In this document: in pieces, positions 1-12,469 of the stretch
Layout of the letters: each line of letters starts with the position of its first letter
Position numbering within the stretch: position 1 is the stretch's first letter
NCBI GenBank assembly: GCA_022885665.1
Contig: JAGQDJ010000186.1
Span: forward strand, 254,024 to 318,023
Reading direction: 5' to 3'
DNA length: 64,000 nt
DNA from: Triops longicaudatus
Lineage: Eukaryota; Arthropoda; Branchiopoda; Notostraca; Triopsidae
Translations under genes and position numbers: made by a program
Notes under the pieces: model-generated
Told to the model about the DNA's origin: nothing
The model's input: the letters and a program-made list of their open reading frames with translations, nothing else
Databases searched by the model: none

Positions 1-3000
1 GAAGAATAGCTCAAACCTTTCGACACTTTTTCACAAGAAGGTTCACGGGACCGTGAAAGCTGAAATTACTATTCTTGATCTGCTTGATAAGCAAGTTTTC
101 TTTACACATTCAATGGCCCAACAATTTTCCGCTTGTACTTCGGCTGCCGTGTGACGATGGTGGTCCGATAACCGGACAATTTGGGGTCGATTACAGAGAT
201 TTAGGAACTGGCTTTGAAATAAAAGCTTCCTTGATTTATACACTGTCGCATTTTAAAATCACATGGCGGTGGAGGGCTTTCAAACGGATCTCTGCCAAGT
301 TGATTACGCGCTTCAGATGCTTGCAAAAAGTGCGGTTTAGATGACTCGAAGGAGTTACACAAAAGACCACTGCGCCACATTGCAAAAAGCTTCGGTAGCT
401 TTACTATTGCTACCACTAAAAGAGAGACCCATCTTTTTGCTTTCGTTTGGTTTTCTTCTTAAGGTAAGATTAAAGCTGAACAAAAACTACTAAACTCCGC
501 ACAATACCCAAAGAAGTCGTTGTCCATAGTTACTTCAGGTATCACATGAAGTAGAACTATACTTTGCGAGTGGATACTCGAAAAGAGACTTATCGCTTTC
601 ACAAACCATCTGGCGTCAATTTCCTCTTCATCCATCTGAATTTATACTCAGAGAAGACAAGATTAAGGAAGATCTTCCTTGAACTTCACATTCTTCCTTC
701 AGAAAAAAACTTGCATTGGGTGTTATGCAAATAAAGAAGCTACGAATGAAAGAGAAGATTCTTTTACTTTTTTTATTTCGTACTTAACCTTAAAGGTCAA
801 TAGTATGTAGTCAAAATACTCTAGAATTATCGCACTTCTTTACGTTTCATATTCTCTATATTAGAAAAGGAAGATTTGTGTTTCGTTTTTTGTCTTTCAT
901 ATTTTAACCTTCCTACTTCGTCCTTTCTCAGTTGCTTTATTTTTTGCGCGTTTTACTTGGGTTCTTTTTCCGTATTTCTTTTGATATTGTTATATGCTTT
1001 TATTGCACATGACCAAGATATTTATAGAATTTTTTATTATTAGCTTACTCTGTATGTTTTGATTTTCCATTAACTGGCTATCATTGATTATTCTTTTGAT
1101 TGATCTCGATGTATCTAATGGATATGAAAATAAAATCTGCCAAGGGTAATATTAGTGGAGGTATTGCATCACATTATCATTAGATGAACAGCAGGGGATA
1201 TTTTGAGAGAATGCACAAAAGGATGGGGTTTGGGGTTGCTGCGATGGTGTAATGTTAGGGAAGTGACCTGAATTCGAAAAAAATGTTGCATGAACGTCCT
1301 TGGCAACCTTGACTTGATAAGTTGGATGGCCGCTTGCATGGCAAGGCCGAGAACCTTTATTTGTTCTAGCAGAAGGTTTCTCGTCGAGTTTAGGCAACTC
1401 TTGATGGGAGTTAGATGTGGTTTTCACTGAGGAGAGCTCACAGGGAAGGGAAATAGGAAGGTCTGGGTACGTAACGGGATCAGATTGGGATTAGTTGTAC
1501 TAGCTAGACTATTTTCGTAGTTCTTTCTATTAGCTAATGACCTGTCTGCAAATGATGTAGTTTTGACAAACGGTCACTCGAGCAGCAGCGGAACTTTGTC
1601 AGTTCCTAAAATTGGTTCTCGGAACAGCATCATAATCCTGTCATCAATAAGTCAAACGGACGAATTTGTAGTAGAATATAGACGGTTTGTAATTGAAACT
1701 TGACAGCTTTGATTTGCTAGATTACGCGATATGACTTGTCAAAGTGTATCTAATGGCTGTGGGGAGAATTGGATTCTTTTGTTAGCACCTTTTGGAGAAA
1801 AACTTGATATAATATACCTGTTCTTTTTCATTGTGTCATGTCATATTTGTAGTAAATGGTACAAGGTATGGTGAGAAAGTTATGGGAATTCACGCGAACG
1901 CTTGGAACTCGAACTACTTTGCTAACACGGCACGAGTGTAACTCAAATTTAACAACGAAGCCCGAATTAGAATCGATCATAATCCGTATCCTTCATAGGC
2001 GTCGTTTCGTGTCATTGACTTGATAGAACCTTGCTTTACATTAAAACTGTCAATTTAGCTAACAGTAAAACTGCATTTTATGGTACTTAATAAGAACACA
2101 CATTGTTGTTTAGTTCATTTAAGACGATGTTGGTACAACTTCGACGAACTATAAATTATTTGTATCGGTCAATGCAATTAACTGTTGACGTATATTTTAA
2201 AAAAATAATTATAATTATTACTGGTACATCGAGTCGCACTCATACCGTGAGGAGACCAGCTGTTATAGTTTCTACTTTATTCTTCTTCTTTGCTGATCAA
2301 TAAATACAATAATGGGGAAAACGTTTCTATTGCAAACTGTCATTGCGTACTTGGGATTTGCTTCTGCAGTGGAACTTGTTAGGTTTCCAAAGTGGCAATA
2401 GTTATAATTTATGTAACATTTTTTCTCTGGTTTGGCTTCTTCCCCACACTTTCTGATTAGTCTGGCAGAACGGGGTGTAAGCGTCGTTGCTTGCGTAATT
2501 GAGCGTTACAGAGGTGAGAGGTTATTCCATAAAACAGGGAGCTTTTCGTTGGTCTACGTTGGATGCGTTAATGACCAGGCTCGAGCTAGGCAGTAGCATT
2601 TCCGGTACGTTGAGCTTGTCTTTTTGCGTCTATGGTTGTGAATTTTTTGTGCCAATTCTTGAGGTTTCCTATTTCGATAACAATGAAAACGGTTGTCTTC
2701 TTTACTTTTCTTTGTCATCCCTATTTAACTTTCTTTGCCATGTGAAAATATCACAGTGTAGTGAATGATTTTGTATTATGTAAATTTTTCACAATGGAAA
2801 TTTCCAAGTGGCTGACCTTATGAGAGTTAATTTAATTGTCGAACAAGCCAACTCATAGAACAAATACGCTGGGTGCGCAAGCTGTTTAATTTACTTATTT
2901 TGAAAAGGTACTTTTGATTCCGTCCGGGTTGATGACCTTTGCACGCAACATTTCCCTTCCACTATTTCGAATCAACGTTCAGAAATGAAATAGGAAACCA

Positions 3001-5593
3001 GTACAGAAAATCGTCTAATTTTTCAAGACCTAATGTACTTTTTTGTGATTTTTTGCTCTTGTTTTCTCGTACGATCCCCTAAGCAGGAATTTTTCTAAAA
3101 GTTCCTCCCCTTTTTTAAGTGGGCATATTCTTTCTATGATAAGTGCTTATAAGTGCGTAGCTTCGAGAAGTTAAAAATTTTGATCAAACGATTTTGCGAA
3201 CAGTAGAATGATTCTACAGAAAGGAAAGACAGTTGTGATTAGAGAACGTTAAAGGATTCTTCGAGGCTTACAACTGGCGCGCAGTAGCTTATCCGACTGT
3301 TGGCTTTTCGTGTGATTGTACTATAAGTCGCGAAACTTGTTTCTCACGTAACTTGTATCCCAAAGTTTTCTTTTTTGGCACTGAACATAATTATAGACTC
3401 TACGTCTCTTTTTTATCCTATTAGCAATTAGTACGAGTATATGTTAGGAGCAAGACCACACAAGTGTTAGTGTGAAATAGCACCCAACATTCTTCTCCCC
3501 CTTACCACAAAACTGTTCCTAGCCCCGCCCTATAGTTTTCCGGTCCATTTTTCTATTTTTTATGAAGGCTCTAAGCTTCTCCAGAAAATTCCGTAAGTGG
3601 CTGTTGTTATACGAGCTTTGAAAGAAGGGTGAACAGGGGGGCGAAAGTCATACAAGTGAGGGGTAGTAGGAGCCTAAGAAGCGAAGATTGGTCTGGTTTT
3701 AAGTATCTGAATTCCCGTTCAAAAAGGAAAAGCTCTCGACCTTAAAAATAGCTTACCTTGACTTCTTACAGTCCGACGGTATAAATCAGGAACTTGTGGT
3801 TCGGGTAAAAGTCGGGGAAGACCTGGGATACTTTATGGAAATTATAGCTTCGGGTTTTAGATTCAATGACCAGAATGGTTTTGGTTTCGTTTGCGAGAAA
3901 GGTCGTCTTCTTTTCAATGTCTTTGTCAGTCCTACGTGGTTGGATTGCCAGGTAGCTCAACTAAAAATTCGTCAATTGCTTCATGCATGTTGTTCACTTG
4001 CGTTTACTTTTCGGTATTAAGCTACGCCGAGGGCTGTGTTCAGGACCGTACTCATTTTCGTGACGACATTGGCCAGAAATTGTTGGGAAAGAACTAAAAG
4101 TGCAAGCCGTTTTTACTTACTAAATTAGTTCCTAGTTAGTTAGCGATTGTTCACAAACTTTTCGAATATGAGCTGCGGTCGCAAATCTTTCTAAAACTGG
4201 CAGTCGTAGTTTATTGAGATATATGAGCGAGAAGTCGAGGGCATAATAGACTAAAACCTTACTGTTGGAAAAAATTGTAAAAATGTTATGACGGATGCAA
4301 AATCATCTCAAAGTTTCGCATGACGTTTCCAGTGCAAACTCTCACTTGTGGTATAAAGATAGACCGTCAAATATGCCATTACGTGGGCCGTGATCAGGCA
4401 CCTAAAATGACCAAAAGTCAGGAACGAAAAATGTAGATCGTGAAGGAAATATGTGTACGTAATTGAAAAATCGTCCTTGTCTTCTTCACCTTGTCTTTTT
4501 AAGTCGAGAAAGGAAAGTTAACATCGATGGCCTCGACCCGCCTCACATTACAAAAGATCAAATCGAAGTCCAATACATGGCAATATTGAACCCTAATTTA
4601 TTGTAAAACGGGGCTTGGTCAGACTTGACCTGTGCCGTGACCTTTGTCATGATCACCTGTCGCTGCACAAAACGGGTTTGTTTGGCCTTTGCAAATTTGC
4701 CTGTTTTAATAGAATTTTTAATATAAAAAGTGACTCGATGCGAAACATAAAATCACAGATTATAATATTTGTCCCATAAATTTAAAATGGGAATAAGGCA
4801 TTCAATACAAAACACCTAAATTTGTCATTCCTAGCATTTCGCACCAACGAGCGTTTTTTGATGCCCCTGAACATTTTTGCACAGCTCTCACCAATAATGG
4901 CGGTATACCCAATATTATTTGTCCGTGCAAGTGGTCACCCTTTCTCTTGTTTTCGACACAGTGGTATATCTCTTCCCTTCGATGGTTGAGTTTTCTAGGT
5001 GTTTTGCAGGAATCCATTATTTGCGTAGGAGTTTGGAGGAATAAAGAACAGGGGACTGCCTCTTATTTCTAAATATTCTCATACCTCCATGGTAAAATAG
5101 TTTACAGTTATGTGTATAATTAATTTAACATTTGGCGGTAAGGTAAATAAAATAATAGGAAAAGTTCTTTTTACGTGGGTGTCACTTGCATCCGAGCTTG
5201 ACTGAACATACAACGATGCTATGGAGATATTGACGTAAGAGATATTGGTGACGAAACTGGTATTGAATCTTCTACACTCGAGTTTCTTCATAGTGCAGTT
5301 GTTTAGTACAGGACTTGTCAGACCCGTTGTCCAAGCAAAGTAGGCATTTTCTCCTTTATCCGGGTTGCTTACAGCGAAGTTTAACAACTTTCTGGTTTGA
5401 AGCTTGAGAACACGAAAACTTCCTTTTCTTAGTTAGACGGTGATGATTGCTTAAAACTAATCGTCATAAAATTGTTATTTAATGAGTTTTGAATTTCATC
5501 AAATTTGTTATTAAGTAATTTTTAGCATTGTTTCTGACGAGAAATACAAAGAAATGTCCTGTCCAGATTTATAGCGTGAGCACATTTTCCGTG

Positions 5594-5641
<48 letters not shown>

Positions 5642-6496
5642 TATGAAGTCTTACCCAAGCAATAAATATTGACATTAATTTAAGCATGTATTGTCTGTCC
5701 AGTCAAGGGAATATTATATTAAGAGAAGTGATAATGTTGAATTGATATCGAGACTAGAAAGAGAATGTATTGGTATAAAAACGCTCCGGTGTGTCGAGAA
5801 AGTAAAATTTCAATGTCAGAAACAAGGCCGTACCCGGGGGAGGGGGGGATCCTGGTCAGAACCCACCCAAGAATGAGAATTCCATTGGAAAAGCCAGCCA
5901 TGAAAACGCGAGCAAGAGATTTCACTAGCGTTGTTGGTTTGTTATATTAGCCAGAGGGTTTGAGTCTTTAAGAGTTGTCGATCTAATCGAAGTTTTGGGT
6001 TGGCAAGAAACGGAAGTTGTCCATCCAGAACTGTTAGCTTTCCTGGCGTGCACTTTGACTTGCATCTGAGTTCAGTGAACCTCTCCAGCACCTTTTCTCT
6101 GCACCTCTGCTTTCTGTTTCTAACAATATAAAGGTAATACACTCTTAACACAAGGCGACTTACTACTTGAAAGCTGAAGGATTTTCGTGGCCAATGCCTC
6201 CGAGCTAACTCATCAAAACCTGTGAAAAAAGGGCAGCTTGGCACCCAGCGCTGATCTTGTTAATGAGTTAAAATGACTGTCACATCTTGACTTGCTAAAT
6301 GGTTCGTTTTTCACCGCATTGTGTAGCAATATTAACAACTTAAAGCGTGAAAAACTAAATATTTCGACATGCCATCGAAATATTTCATCATATCCCTCGG
6401 TTGTCATTGCAGATTCGCTATGTTTTCTTTCATTTTGTACTTCGTTATTTACGTGCTTTGGGCTCTTTATTTATTTATTTTATTTATTTATACTAG
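1..6496. other. No convincing gene; probable intron or 5' flank of SMG6
   Basis: I read both strands and found no exon I can assign to a family. The first recognisable SMG6 exon begins inside the PIN domain, so an intron must lie immediately to its left; this stretch is probably at least partly that intron. Two exon-shaped open stretches (about 1152-1426 on the minus strand and 3772-3951 on the plus strand) are discussed as findings. The rest is AT-rich with short homopolymers. Confidence 0.5.
5594..5643. repeat. (ATT)n microsatellite
   Basis: About 16 near-perfect tandem ATT units in a row. It is a simple sequence repeat in non-coding DNA, probably variable in length between individuals. 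Confidence 0.95.
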
Positions 6497-7344
6497 TTTT
6501 GGCTGAACTGGATGGCTTAGCGCGCGGATCCCGTTCAAGTTCAGTAGAAGGACCTGCGTTTGCTCGCTTAGCGTTCACGGAAAGGGATCGGGAAATGCCG
6601 TCGTTACGTGCAGCCCGCGTAGCCGAAGCTGCGAAACAAGCTTTGGTCTTCGTCAAGGAGCGGCATCCGAGAATCAAATGCGTTACCACCAAAGGAACTG
6701 TCATGCCGTCTGTCACGTTAGTCCAAGAAGAAGACGAAGAGCAGGTACCTGATTCAGTTTGACTCTTTTCCGACTTTTTCCGAGAAGAGTGAATGAAAAG
6801 GAAAGTGTTTGGTAATATGGGATGAATTTGGTTAGGATTTGAAGAACGATGACCGCATCTTGAAAGTTTGCCTCTTCTTTTGTCGAGAGGCAGGGCGTGA
6901 AATGGGCGACAGAGGTTTGTAACATTGACATTCGTATCCGTTTTTCCTAATATTTCGTTTCAGTTTGCTGTCTACCCTTAGAGGAATATGTGGCACAGCG
7001 TCTCGTTGTTTTCTTGATTATTTTTCCTTTGACAGGGTCCTTTTTCCTTTAACTTATTCGATGGTCCGTTTTGAGCGTTGAATTAGCATTTTGATTTTAA
7101 TTTTTTTCTCATTTTTGTTTGTTTGTTAGTGCTGTATAAGCATGTTTTGTGCTACGGTGAGTGATAGTTTTGTTTTGTGAAATTAGATGGTGTCCGGAGA
7201 TTACGACGAGACGTGGTTTTGTTGACGGAGGATCGGAATTTACGTGTGAAGGCGCTTACACAAGATGTGCCCGTAAGGGACTTGCCGGATTTCATGGCCT
7301 GGGCTAATCTAACACCAGTAGCTGGGACAAAGAGCATGCCATGA
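6497..7344 (+). CDS. SMG6: SMG6-type NMD endonuclease, C-terminal PIN domain (partial, last three exons)
   Basis: SMG6 is the endonuclease of nonsense-mediated mRNA decay; its C-terminal PIN domain cuts target mRNA near the premature stop. Three exons fit: 6497-6744, 6836-6914 and 7187-7344, with GT-AG introns and matching phases (0, then 1). The first carries LAELDGLARG, the second KNDDRILKVCLFFC, the third VVLLTEDRNLRVKAL and VPVRDLPDFMAWA. These align by eye with vertebrate SMG6 segments INELDGLAKG, NNDDLIL, LLTDDRNLRVKAL and VPVRDIP. The acidic residues in the NDD and TEDRN motifs are present, which argues for SMG6 over SMG5, whose PIN domain lacks catalytic residues. The first catalytic Asp (DTN motif) must lie in an upstream exon that I could not find. 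Exon 1 opens with two bases that complete a codon from that missing exon. The protein stops 19 codons after the VPVRD motif, slightly beyond the vertebrate end. Confidence 0.88.
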
Positions 7345-9908
7345 CTTGAGAATCAAGACGTTTATGAAACAATGATCGAGATGATGTTGATAACTTGATG
7401 ACCATGTTTAGAATGTTTTGATTATGACATCTGTGAGGAGAAATGACTGTTAAGGAAGAACCAATACTTGATAAAAGTAGTCGTACCAGCAGGTGGTGTG
7501 ATCAATCTTCTTACCTATGATTAACTTTTTCATTACTTTTTTTTCTTTTAAGTTGACAAAGCAATAGTCTCAGTTGTATCAACAATCATCATCCTCGCAC
7601 ATTGAAGTGTTGCAAAACGATTTTCATCTAATTACCGTAAGTGTCAACTGGTAGTGACCTGACGTTTTAGGTAGGAAGAGGCTGCAACTTTTGTTGTGGT
7701 GCCAGACGCTTTTTCGTAAGAATTATGTATTGAAAATTTGTTGCAATATACTGAGAGCATTGTCTCTAGAAACGTTTGTTTTCCATTATCTTCCGTTTCG
7801 TATTTCATTCGCGATTGGCCTTGTAGCTTTCAAGAGTAATCCAGATAGCGGTATAAATACTACCGATTTTTGAAGCTTAGATAAAAAGGGGAAAGAAAAG
7901 TTGCTAATAGTTTAATTGCAGAACTCGGAAGCGCTTATGATACCATTTCAAACATAGTTTTCACACATTTTAGCGCTATATCATGTACATATTGTTACGT
8001 TCTACTCCTTTTCAGATTCCGTTTATTCGTAACTTCCAATTTACATCAACACCAAAACGAACTCCAATATAAAATCACACAAAAACACTCCTTCTCGTGC
8101 TAACTCTCACTTTACGTTTACAACAATCAAATTTCACGTTCAAGAAACGGAACTGGCTCAAAAGAAGGTCAAAAAGGAACTCCCTATTACAGGCTGCGTG
8201 CAGGGGATTTCAATCTTAACAACAATGAATCTTAGGATTCATTGTTGGGCGGCCACGAAATTTGACTGTAGGGTAGCAATGAACGCTACAATATTAAATT
8301 TGTTGGCCCGCAGAAATAAACTTCCAGTTTGTGAGAGCCGTTTCCACGTTTCCTAATTCATTTTACAACAGTTGTGCGTTGCTGGCATTACTTATTTTTT
8401 TTTCTGGACCTGCTTAAAATAGGAGACTGTTTGAGACAATACGAATATGAATGTAAACACTTGGTAGTCTGATTCACTAGTGACGGGAAAATAGAGACAG
8501 AGATCGATAACCACGTCGTCAAGCCATCCATAGTTTTACGGGAACTGTCGCGAAGCGTGGTTGCCAGGTCTGAAGTTTCCAAGGCAGCAAACGGTCAATT
8601 TATAAACGCGTTATGCCCCTGCCTTCACCTTTGGCCACGAAATTAGAGTAATGGCGGAAAGGACCAGATCCAGAGCTACAGATTACATTACCATTAACGA
8701 GCTGCTGAAATGAGATTCTCGAAAGAGTTGCAGGTGTGACACGCCAAGAAAGGATGACGAACATCGGAGAATCTCTTCCCTCATCTGCTCATCCGAGTAG
8801 CTTCACCTAAAGATCGAGAGATAACAGTTGCAGTGGGGTTGCAGGGCGTCCAACAAAATACTCCCGAAACAGGTCTTCCTGGCTAAGATGACCTACAATA
8901 GACCCGTCATAAGGCCCCGTGCAAAGTGGGGGCTATATTGTCTGCCTTGGTAACGAACGCCTCGACATTTCAGGCAAGGGATCATTGGAGAACTTTAATT
9001 AGCTTGCGCGAAACCGCGACCCCAGTAATGTGAAAAGTAGTTTTGGAAATATATGTATGTCTTAAACAAGAAATTGGATACAAGAAAAAAAACATGATTG
9101 AACTTCAGGATGTCACTTGTCAAAGAGCTCCAGCAATAGCATCTGAAATAAACCAAGTAGTTTAACAAAAGTTACTAAAAATTAGGTTTTCGCGTATAAG
9201 CGTTTGCTGTTCAGAATGTAACGGTATAATTTTCAAGACTGAGCAAAAATAATGGTCTTGTGAGCGCTTCCAGCTTTTGCGGACACACTTTTTGAATAGA
9301 ACATACGTAACTTTTAACTAGTGGGGAAATTAGAGAGATATTTCTGCGTCAACCTGTAGGTAAGCATGTAGGTTCGATTTCATCTTACAGAAAACAACAA
9401 GCAAAACCGCCCGATATCACAGCAACCTAATTTCTAAAAAAAATATAAATAAAAAGTGATCTTGAAAAGTTACATTCACTCATCAGTTGCATAGTCAATT
9501 TTCGATTTGCTCTGCCCTGGATATGCGAACTGTCATCTTCGATTTAACAAACACTACGTGCAATCTAAGAAACAATTTTTTTTCCATTGCATTCAAGCTG
9601 GAGTGGAAAACCTCTTTCTCGTCTCGTATTTGCTTGGTAAATCTGATACAATTGTTCGAATCTCGGCTTAGCGTTCTAATCTTGAAGTAATTCTGCTCAT
9701 TTTCAAAACTTTTCGAAGTCAAGTCTGTAGTCATGTGTATTGAAACAACCTGGTTAGGCACACAATCGGATAGTGTATTGAACTTTGGGCATCACACACG
9801 TTGTAGGTTAGTTAGATTTGGTTTGCCAATAAGGTTAGTCGGCTGTGTTCAAAGAAAGGTTTAGTGAATCACTAGAGCGATGCAGTAAACATTCTTTAGC
9901 CGGTATGT
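7345..9908. other. Intergenic, no gene seen
   Basis: About 2.6 kb between the SMG6 stop and the end of the first repeat-protein gene. Reading both strands I found only short open frames. A less AT-rich patch at about 8.5-9.0 kb has no continuous frame and could be a decayed mobile element. Confidence 0.6.
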
Positions 9909-9922
9909 TTTATTTTAATCCT

Positions 9923-12097
9923 TTAGCGGGCGGCCTTGGCAACTCGATTACGGTGCTGACCACTTCTGAATACAACATCGTTGTTCGATTCTTCAAAAAA
10001 TGTAATGAGGTCACCCACTGGTTCCCTGCCAAATGTCGGTGCATCCAAAGCCATTTGTGCTGCTGCAGCCTCCAATGCCTCCTCACCCGCTTGTGCAGTC
10101 TGGTCTTCTGTTGCAGCTTGAGCCCCCGATGCCTCTGGGACCTCCACTGCGGCTGGAGCCTCCAGTGCTGCATCAGCAGCCGATGCCTCCTCGACCTCTG
10201 GTGCCTCCTCAGCCTCTGATGCCTCCTTGATCTCTGGTTCCTTCTCGACCTCTGATGCCTCCTCGGCCACTAATACATCCTTGACCTCTGGTTCCTCTTC
10301 GACCTCTGGTGCCTCCTCGACATCTGATGCCTTCTCAGCCACTGGTGCATCCTCGGCCTCTAATGCCTCCTCGACCTCTGATACCACCTCGGCCTTTGGT
10401 GCCTCCTCGACCTCTGGTGCCTCCTCGACATCTGATGCCTTCTCAGCCACTGGTGCCTCCTCGGCCTTTGGTGCCTCCTCGACCTCTGATACCTCCTCGG
10501 CCTTTGGTGCCTCCTCGACCTCTGGTGCCTCCTCGAAATCTGGTGCCTTCTCAGCCACTGGTGCCTTTTGGGCCCCCATGGCCTGTAGAGTCGGTAGGGA
10601 CGCAACCTGGAAGGTTGCTTTTACTGGACCTTTGGTTCCTTGGTCTTGTCGTTGCCCGAGCCCCTTCCCTCCTAATCCCTTAGATTTTCCTTTCCCTGGT
10701 GCTGCGTTTAGTTTGCCTTTTAGATGTTCTTCAGCAGCTTTGCTTATTGCTGCTGCTGCGCCAACTTCAAGCTTCGCTGCTTTTGCGTTAATTTTGTTTT
10801 TTGCAGCTTGTGCGATTGCCTTACCCTTTTCTGCTTGTTCCTGAAGCTTTTGTGGTGTCGCGTTAGGCTTTCCTTTCGGTGGTGCTGCTGCGGCAACTTC
10901 GAACTTCGCTGCTGTTATGTTAATTTCGTCTTTTGCAGCTTGTGCGATTGTCTTACCCTTCTCAGCTTGCCCCTTAAGCTTTCGTGATCCCGCGCTAGGC
11001 TTTCCTTTCGGTGGTGCTACTGCGGCAAATTCGCCCTTCGCCGCTGCTGCGTTAATTTTTCCTTTTGCAGCTTGTGCAATTTTCTTACCCTTCTCTGCTT
11101 GTCCCTTAAGCTTTTGTAGTGCCGCGCTAGGGTTTTCTTTCAGTGGTGCTGCTGCGGCAAATTCGCCCTTCGCTGCTGCTGCGTCAAATTTGCCTTTTCC
11201 AGCTTGTGCATTTTTCTTACCCTTCTCTGCTTGTCCGTTAAACTTTCGTGGTCCCGCGCTAGGTTTTCCTTTCGGTGGTGTTGCTGCGTCAACTTCACCC
11301 TTCGCCGCTGCTGCGTTAATTTTTCCTTTTCCAGCTTGTGTAATTTTCTTACCCTTCTCTGCTTGTCCCTTAAGCTTTCGTGGTGCCGCGCTAGGGTTTC
11401 CTATAGGTGGTCCTGCTACTTTTCTTATCCTGCCCGGTGCTGCAAAGTTCCCTTTCCTTGGTTCGATTTCTGTATCATCTACAGAACGCATATTCGGTTG
11501 CCATTCGTCGCTTGCAGAACGGGACTGAGAAACGGACTGGGAACGGGAGCAGGAAGATCGTTCGCAAGAGCAACTGCTTCTGTCCCATGGTCCTAAACAG
11601 GAGCCGTAGTGTCTGTTCCACCGGTTGCGACCGCACCAACGGCCGAAGGAGCCCCGTGAGTACGGAGCGAACGGGAAGGATGGCAAACCGGCAAAGGGCC
11701 AGTCGGGCCTGTATCCTTCGTTACAGCCGCATGTAAGTAGCCTGTTAGGGAACCTGGGGAAGGACGGAAAGCGCGGGAATCCTGGGAATGATAGTAACCC
11801 TGGGAAGCGCGGCCAACATTTTCTGTCCGATTTGAAAGATGGGCCATAAGCTGTCTTGCGTCGGCTCACTACGGAGGAATCTAGGGCTGGGCGAGCTAGT
11901 TGGCGTATTTTGTGGGGAAAAGTCAAACGTCGCTCCGAAATATTTTCGCTTTCTGCAACGAATTGTCACTGAATAAAGTAGGAGGATAGGAGGTTAAGAA
12001 AATTGTTTTTCCTACTTGGTGTTTGGTTTTCGGATGCCAGTACCCCAAACAGTGTTCCTAGCAAAAGGAAAGTCAAAATGACCGGAAGCTTCCACAT
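9923..12097 (-). CDS. Secreted charge-block repeat protein (703 aa, two exons)
   Basis: I do not recognise a family. Coding exon 1 is 12097-12016 and exon 2 is 11952-9923, with a 63-base intron in phase 1. The start is chosen because exon 1 encodes a textbook signal peptide, MWKLPVILTFLLLGTLFG followed by VLA. The mature protein has four parts. First, about residues 37-200, a Phe/Pro/Arg/Cys region (FPRFPSFPRFP, then Cys/Ser/Arg-rich). Second, residues 212-431, five copies of a 44-residue Lys/Gly/Ala-rich repeat containing QAEKGK and AAAAKGE. Third, about residues 490-620, a Glu/Ala/Pro/Val region with the six-residue theme EVEEAP. Last, a short C-terminus ending in RNRVAKAAR. Net charge swings from strongly positive to strongly negative along one chain. 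A TTTATT (AATAAA on the coding strand) lies about 10 bases past the stop. The same signal-exon plus giant-exon design recurs in the gene at 14179-15398. An alternative acceptor at 11970 would shift frame to a short product. The structural-material role is inference. Confidence 0.75.
10180..10560 (-). repeat. Acidic Glu-Ala-Pro hexamer repeats inside the 703-aa protein gene
   Basis: On the minus strand this DNA encodes an irregular run of six-residue units of the form [V/A]-E-E-A-P-x, with Lys, Ser or Val in the last place. Each unit is about 18 bases, and higher-order copies of 60-80 bases can be picked out. The opposite strand is also open over long distances, a by-product of the biased codons. 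Confidence 0.85.
10742..11401 (-). repeat. Five tandem 132-base (44-aa) Lys/Gly/Ala repeats
   Basis: Five units of 44 codons follow each other without gaps. Each has Pro-Ser/Asn-Ala near its start, QAEKGK in the middle, then an Ala-rich stretch and Pro-Lys at its end. Units differ by a few substitutions, so the array is not brand new. The third part of each unit (AAAAKGE) may form short helices; this is inference from composition. Confidence 0.85.
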
Positions 12098-12186
12098 GTT
12101 TTGCAAGTTTCTCGACTTCAGTTGTACTGTTCGCATCTTCAGTGAGCCGGAGCGAAGAAACGCTTGAAAGTTGCCTTTAGTAACTA

Positions 12187-12194
12187 CTTTTAAT
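12187..12194 (-). promoter_or_regulatory. TATA-like box of the 703-aa protein gene
   Basis: The coding-strand reading is ATTAAAAG, about 90 bases before the start codon, which leaves room for a 5' leader of about 60 bases. A TTTAAGAG-type box lies about 100 bases before the ATG of the neighbouring paralogue-like gene. Assignment is by position only. Confidence 0.4.
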
Positions 12195-12250
12195 GCCTAA
12201 TCATGCTGGGTTAGTGTTTTCGTAGTAAAACGTGATGTTAGCAGTAACCA

Positions 12251-12329
12251 TTTTCGCCAAGTGAGCCTAAAATTAGCGGGTTAAGGAGATTTTTACCGAC
12301 TTGACCTTTACGTAGACACGTTGTGCTGA
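12251..12329 (-). promoter_or_regulatory. Upstream block shared with the second repeat-protein gene (copy 1)
   Basis: Read on the plus strand, this block starts TTTTCGCCAAGTGAGCCTA, continues with TTAGCGGGTTAAGG, and ends GACACGTTGTGCTGA. The block at 15569-15650 reads TTTTTGCCAAATAAGCCTA, then TAGCGTGTTAAGG, and GACACGTTTTGCTGA. In both cases it lies about 60 bases upstream of the TATA-like box. Such spacing suggests a duplicated, retained cis-regulatory module. Confidence 0.65.
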
Positions 12330-12469
12330 CTAGTCAAACTTTGTTTGTTTTAAGATTGTGTGAAAATAGATTGAAATACTAACTCTCAGTCCACTTGTCA
12401 GCTTGCCTAGGTGAAGAGTTGTAACGTTGGCTATTTCTAAAAATAAGATTAATTAAAAGGCTATACAGG

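Noticed and set aside
8500..9010. Higher-GC patch that might be a gene
   Set aside because: All frames on both strands are broken by stops and no splice model works.
10227..10844. 205-codon plus-strand Ser/Ala frame
   Set aside because: Shadow of the acidic repeats of the 703-aa gene, which has the signal peptide, splice sites and poly-A signal.
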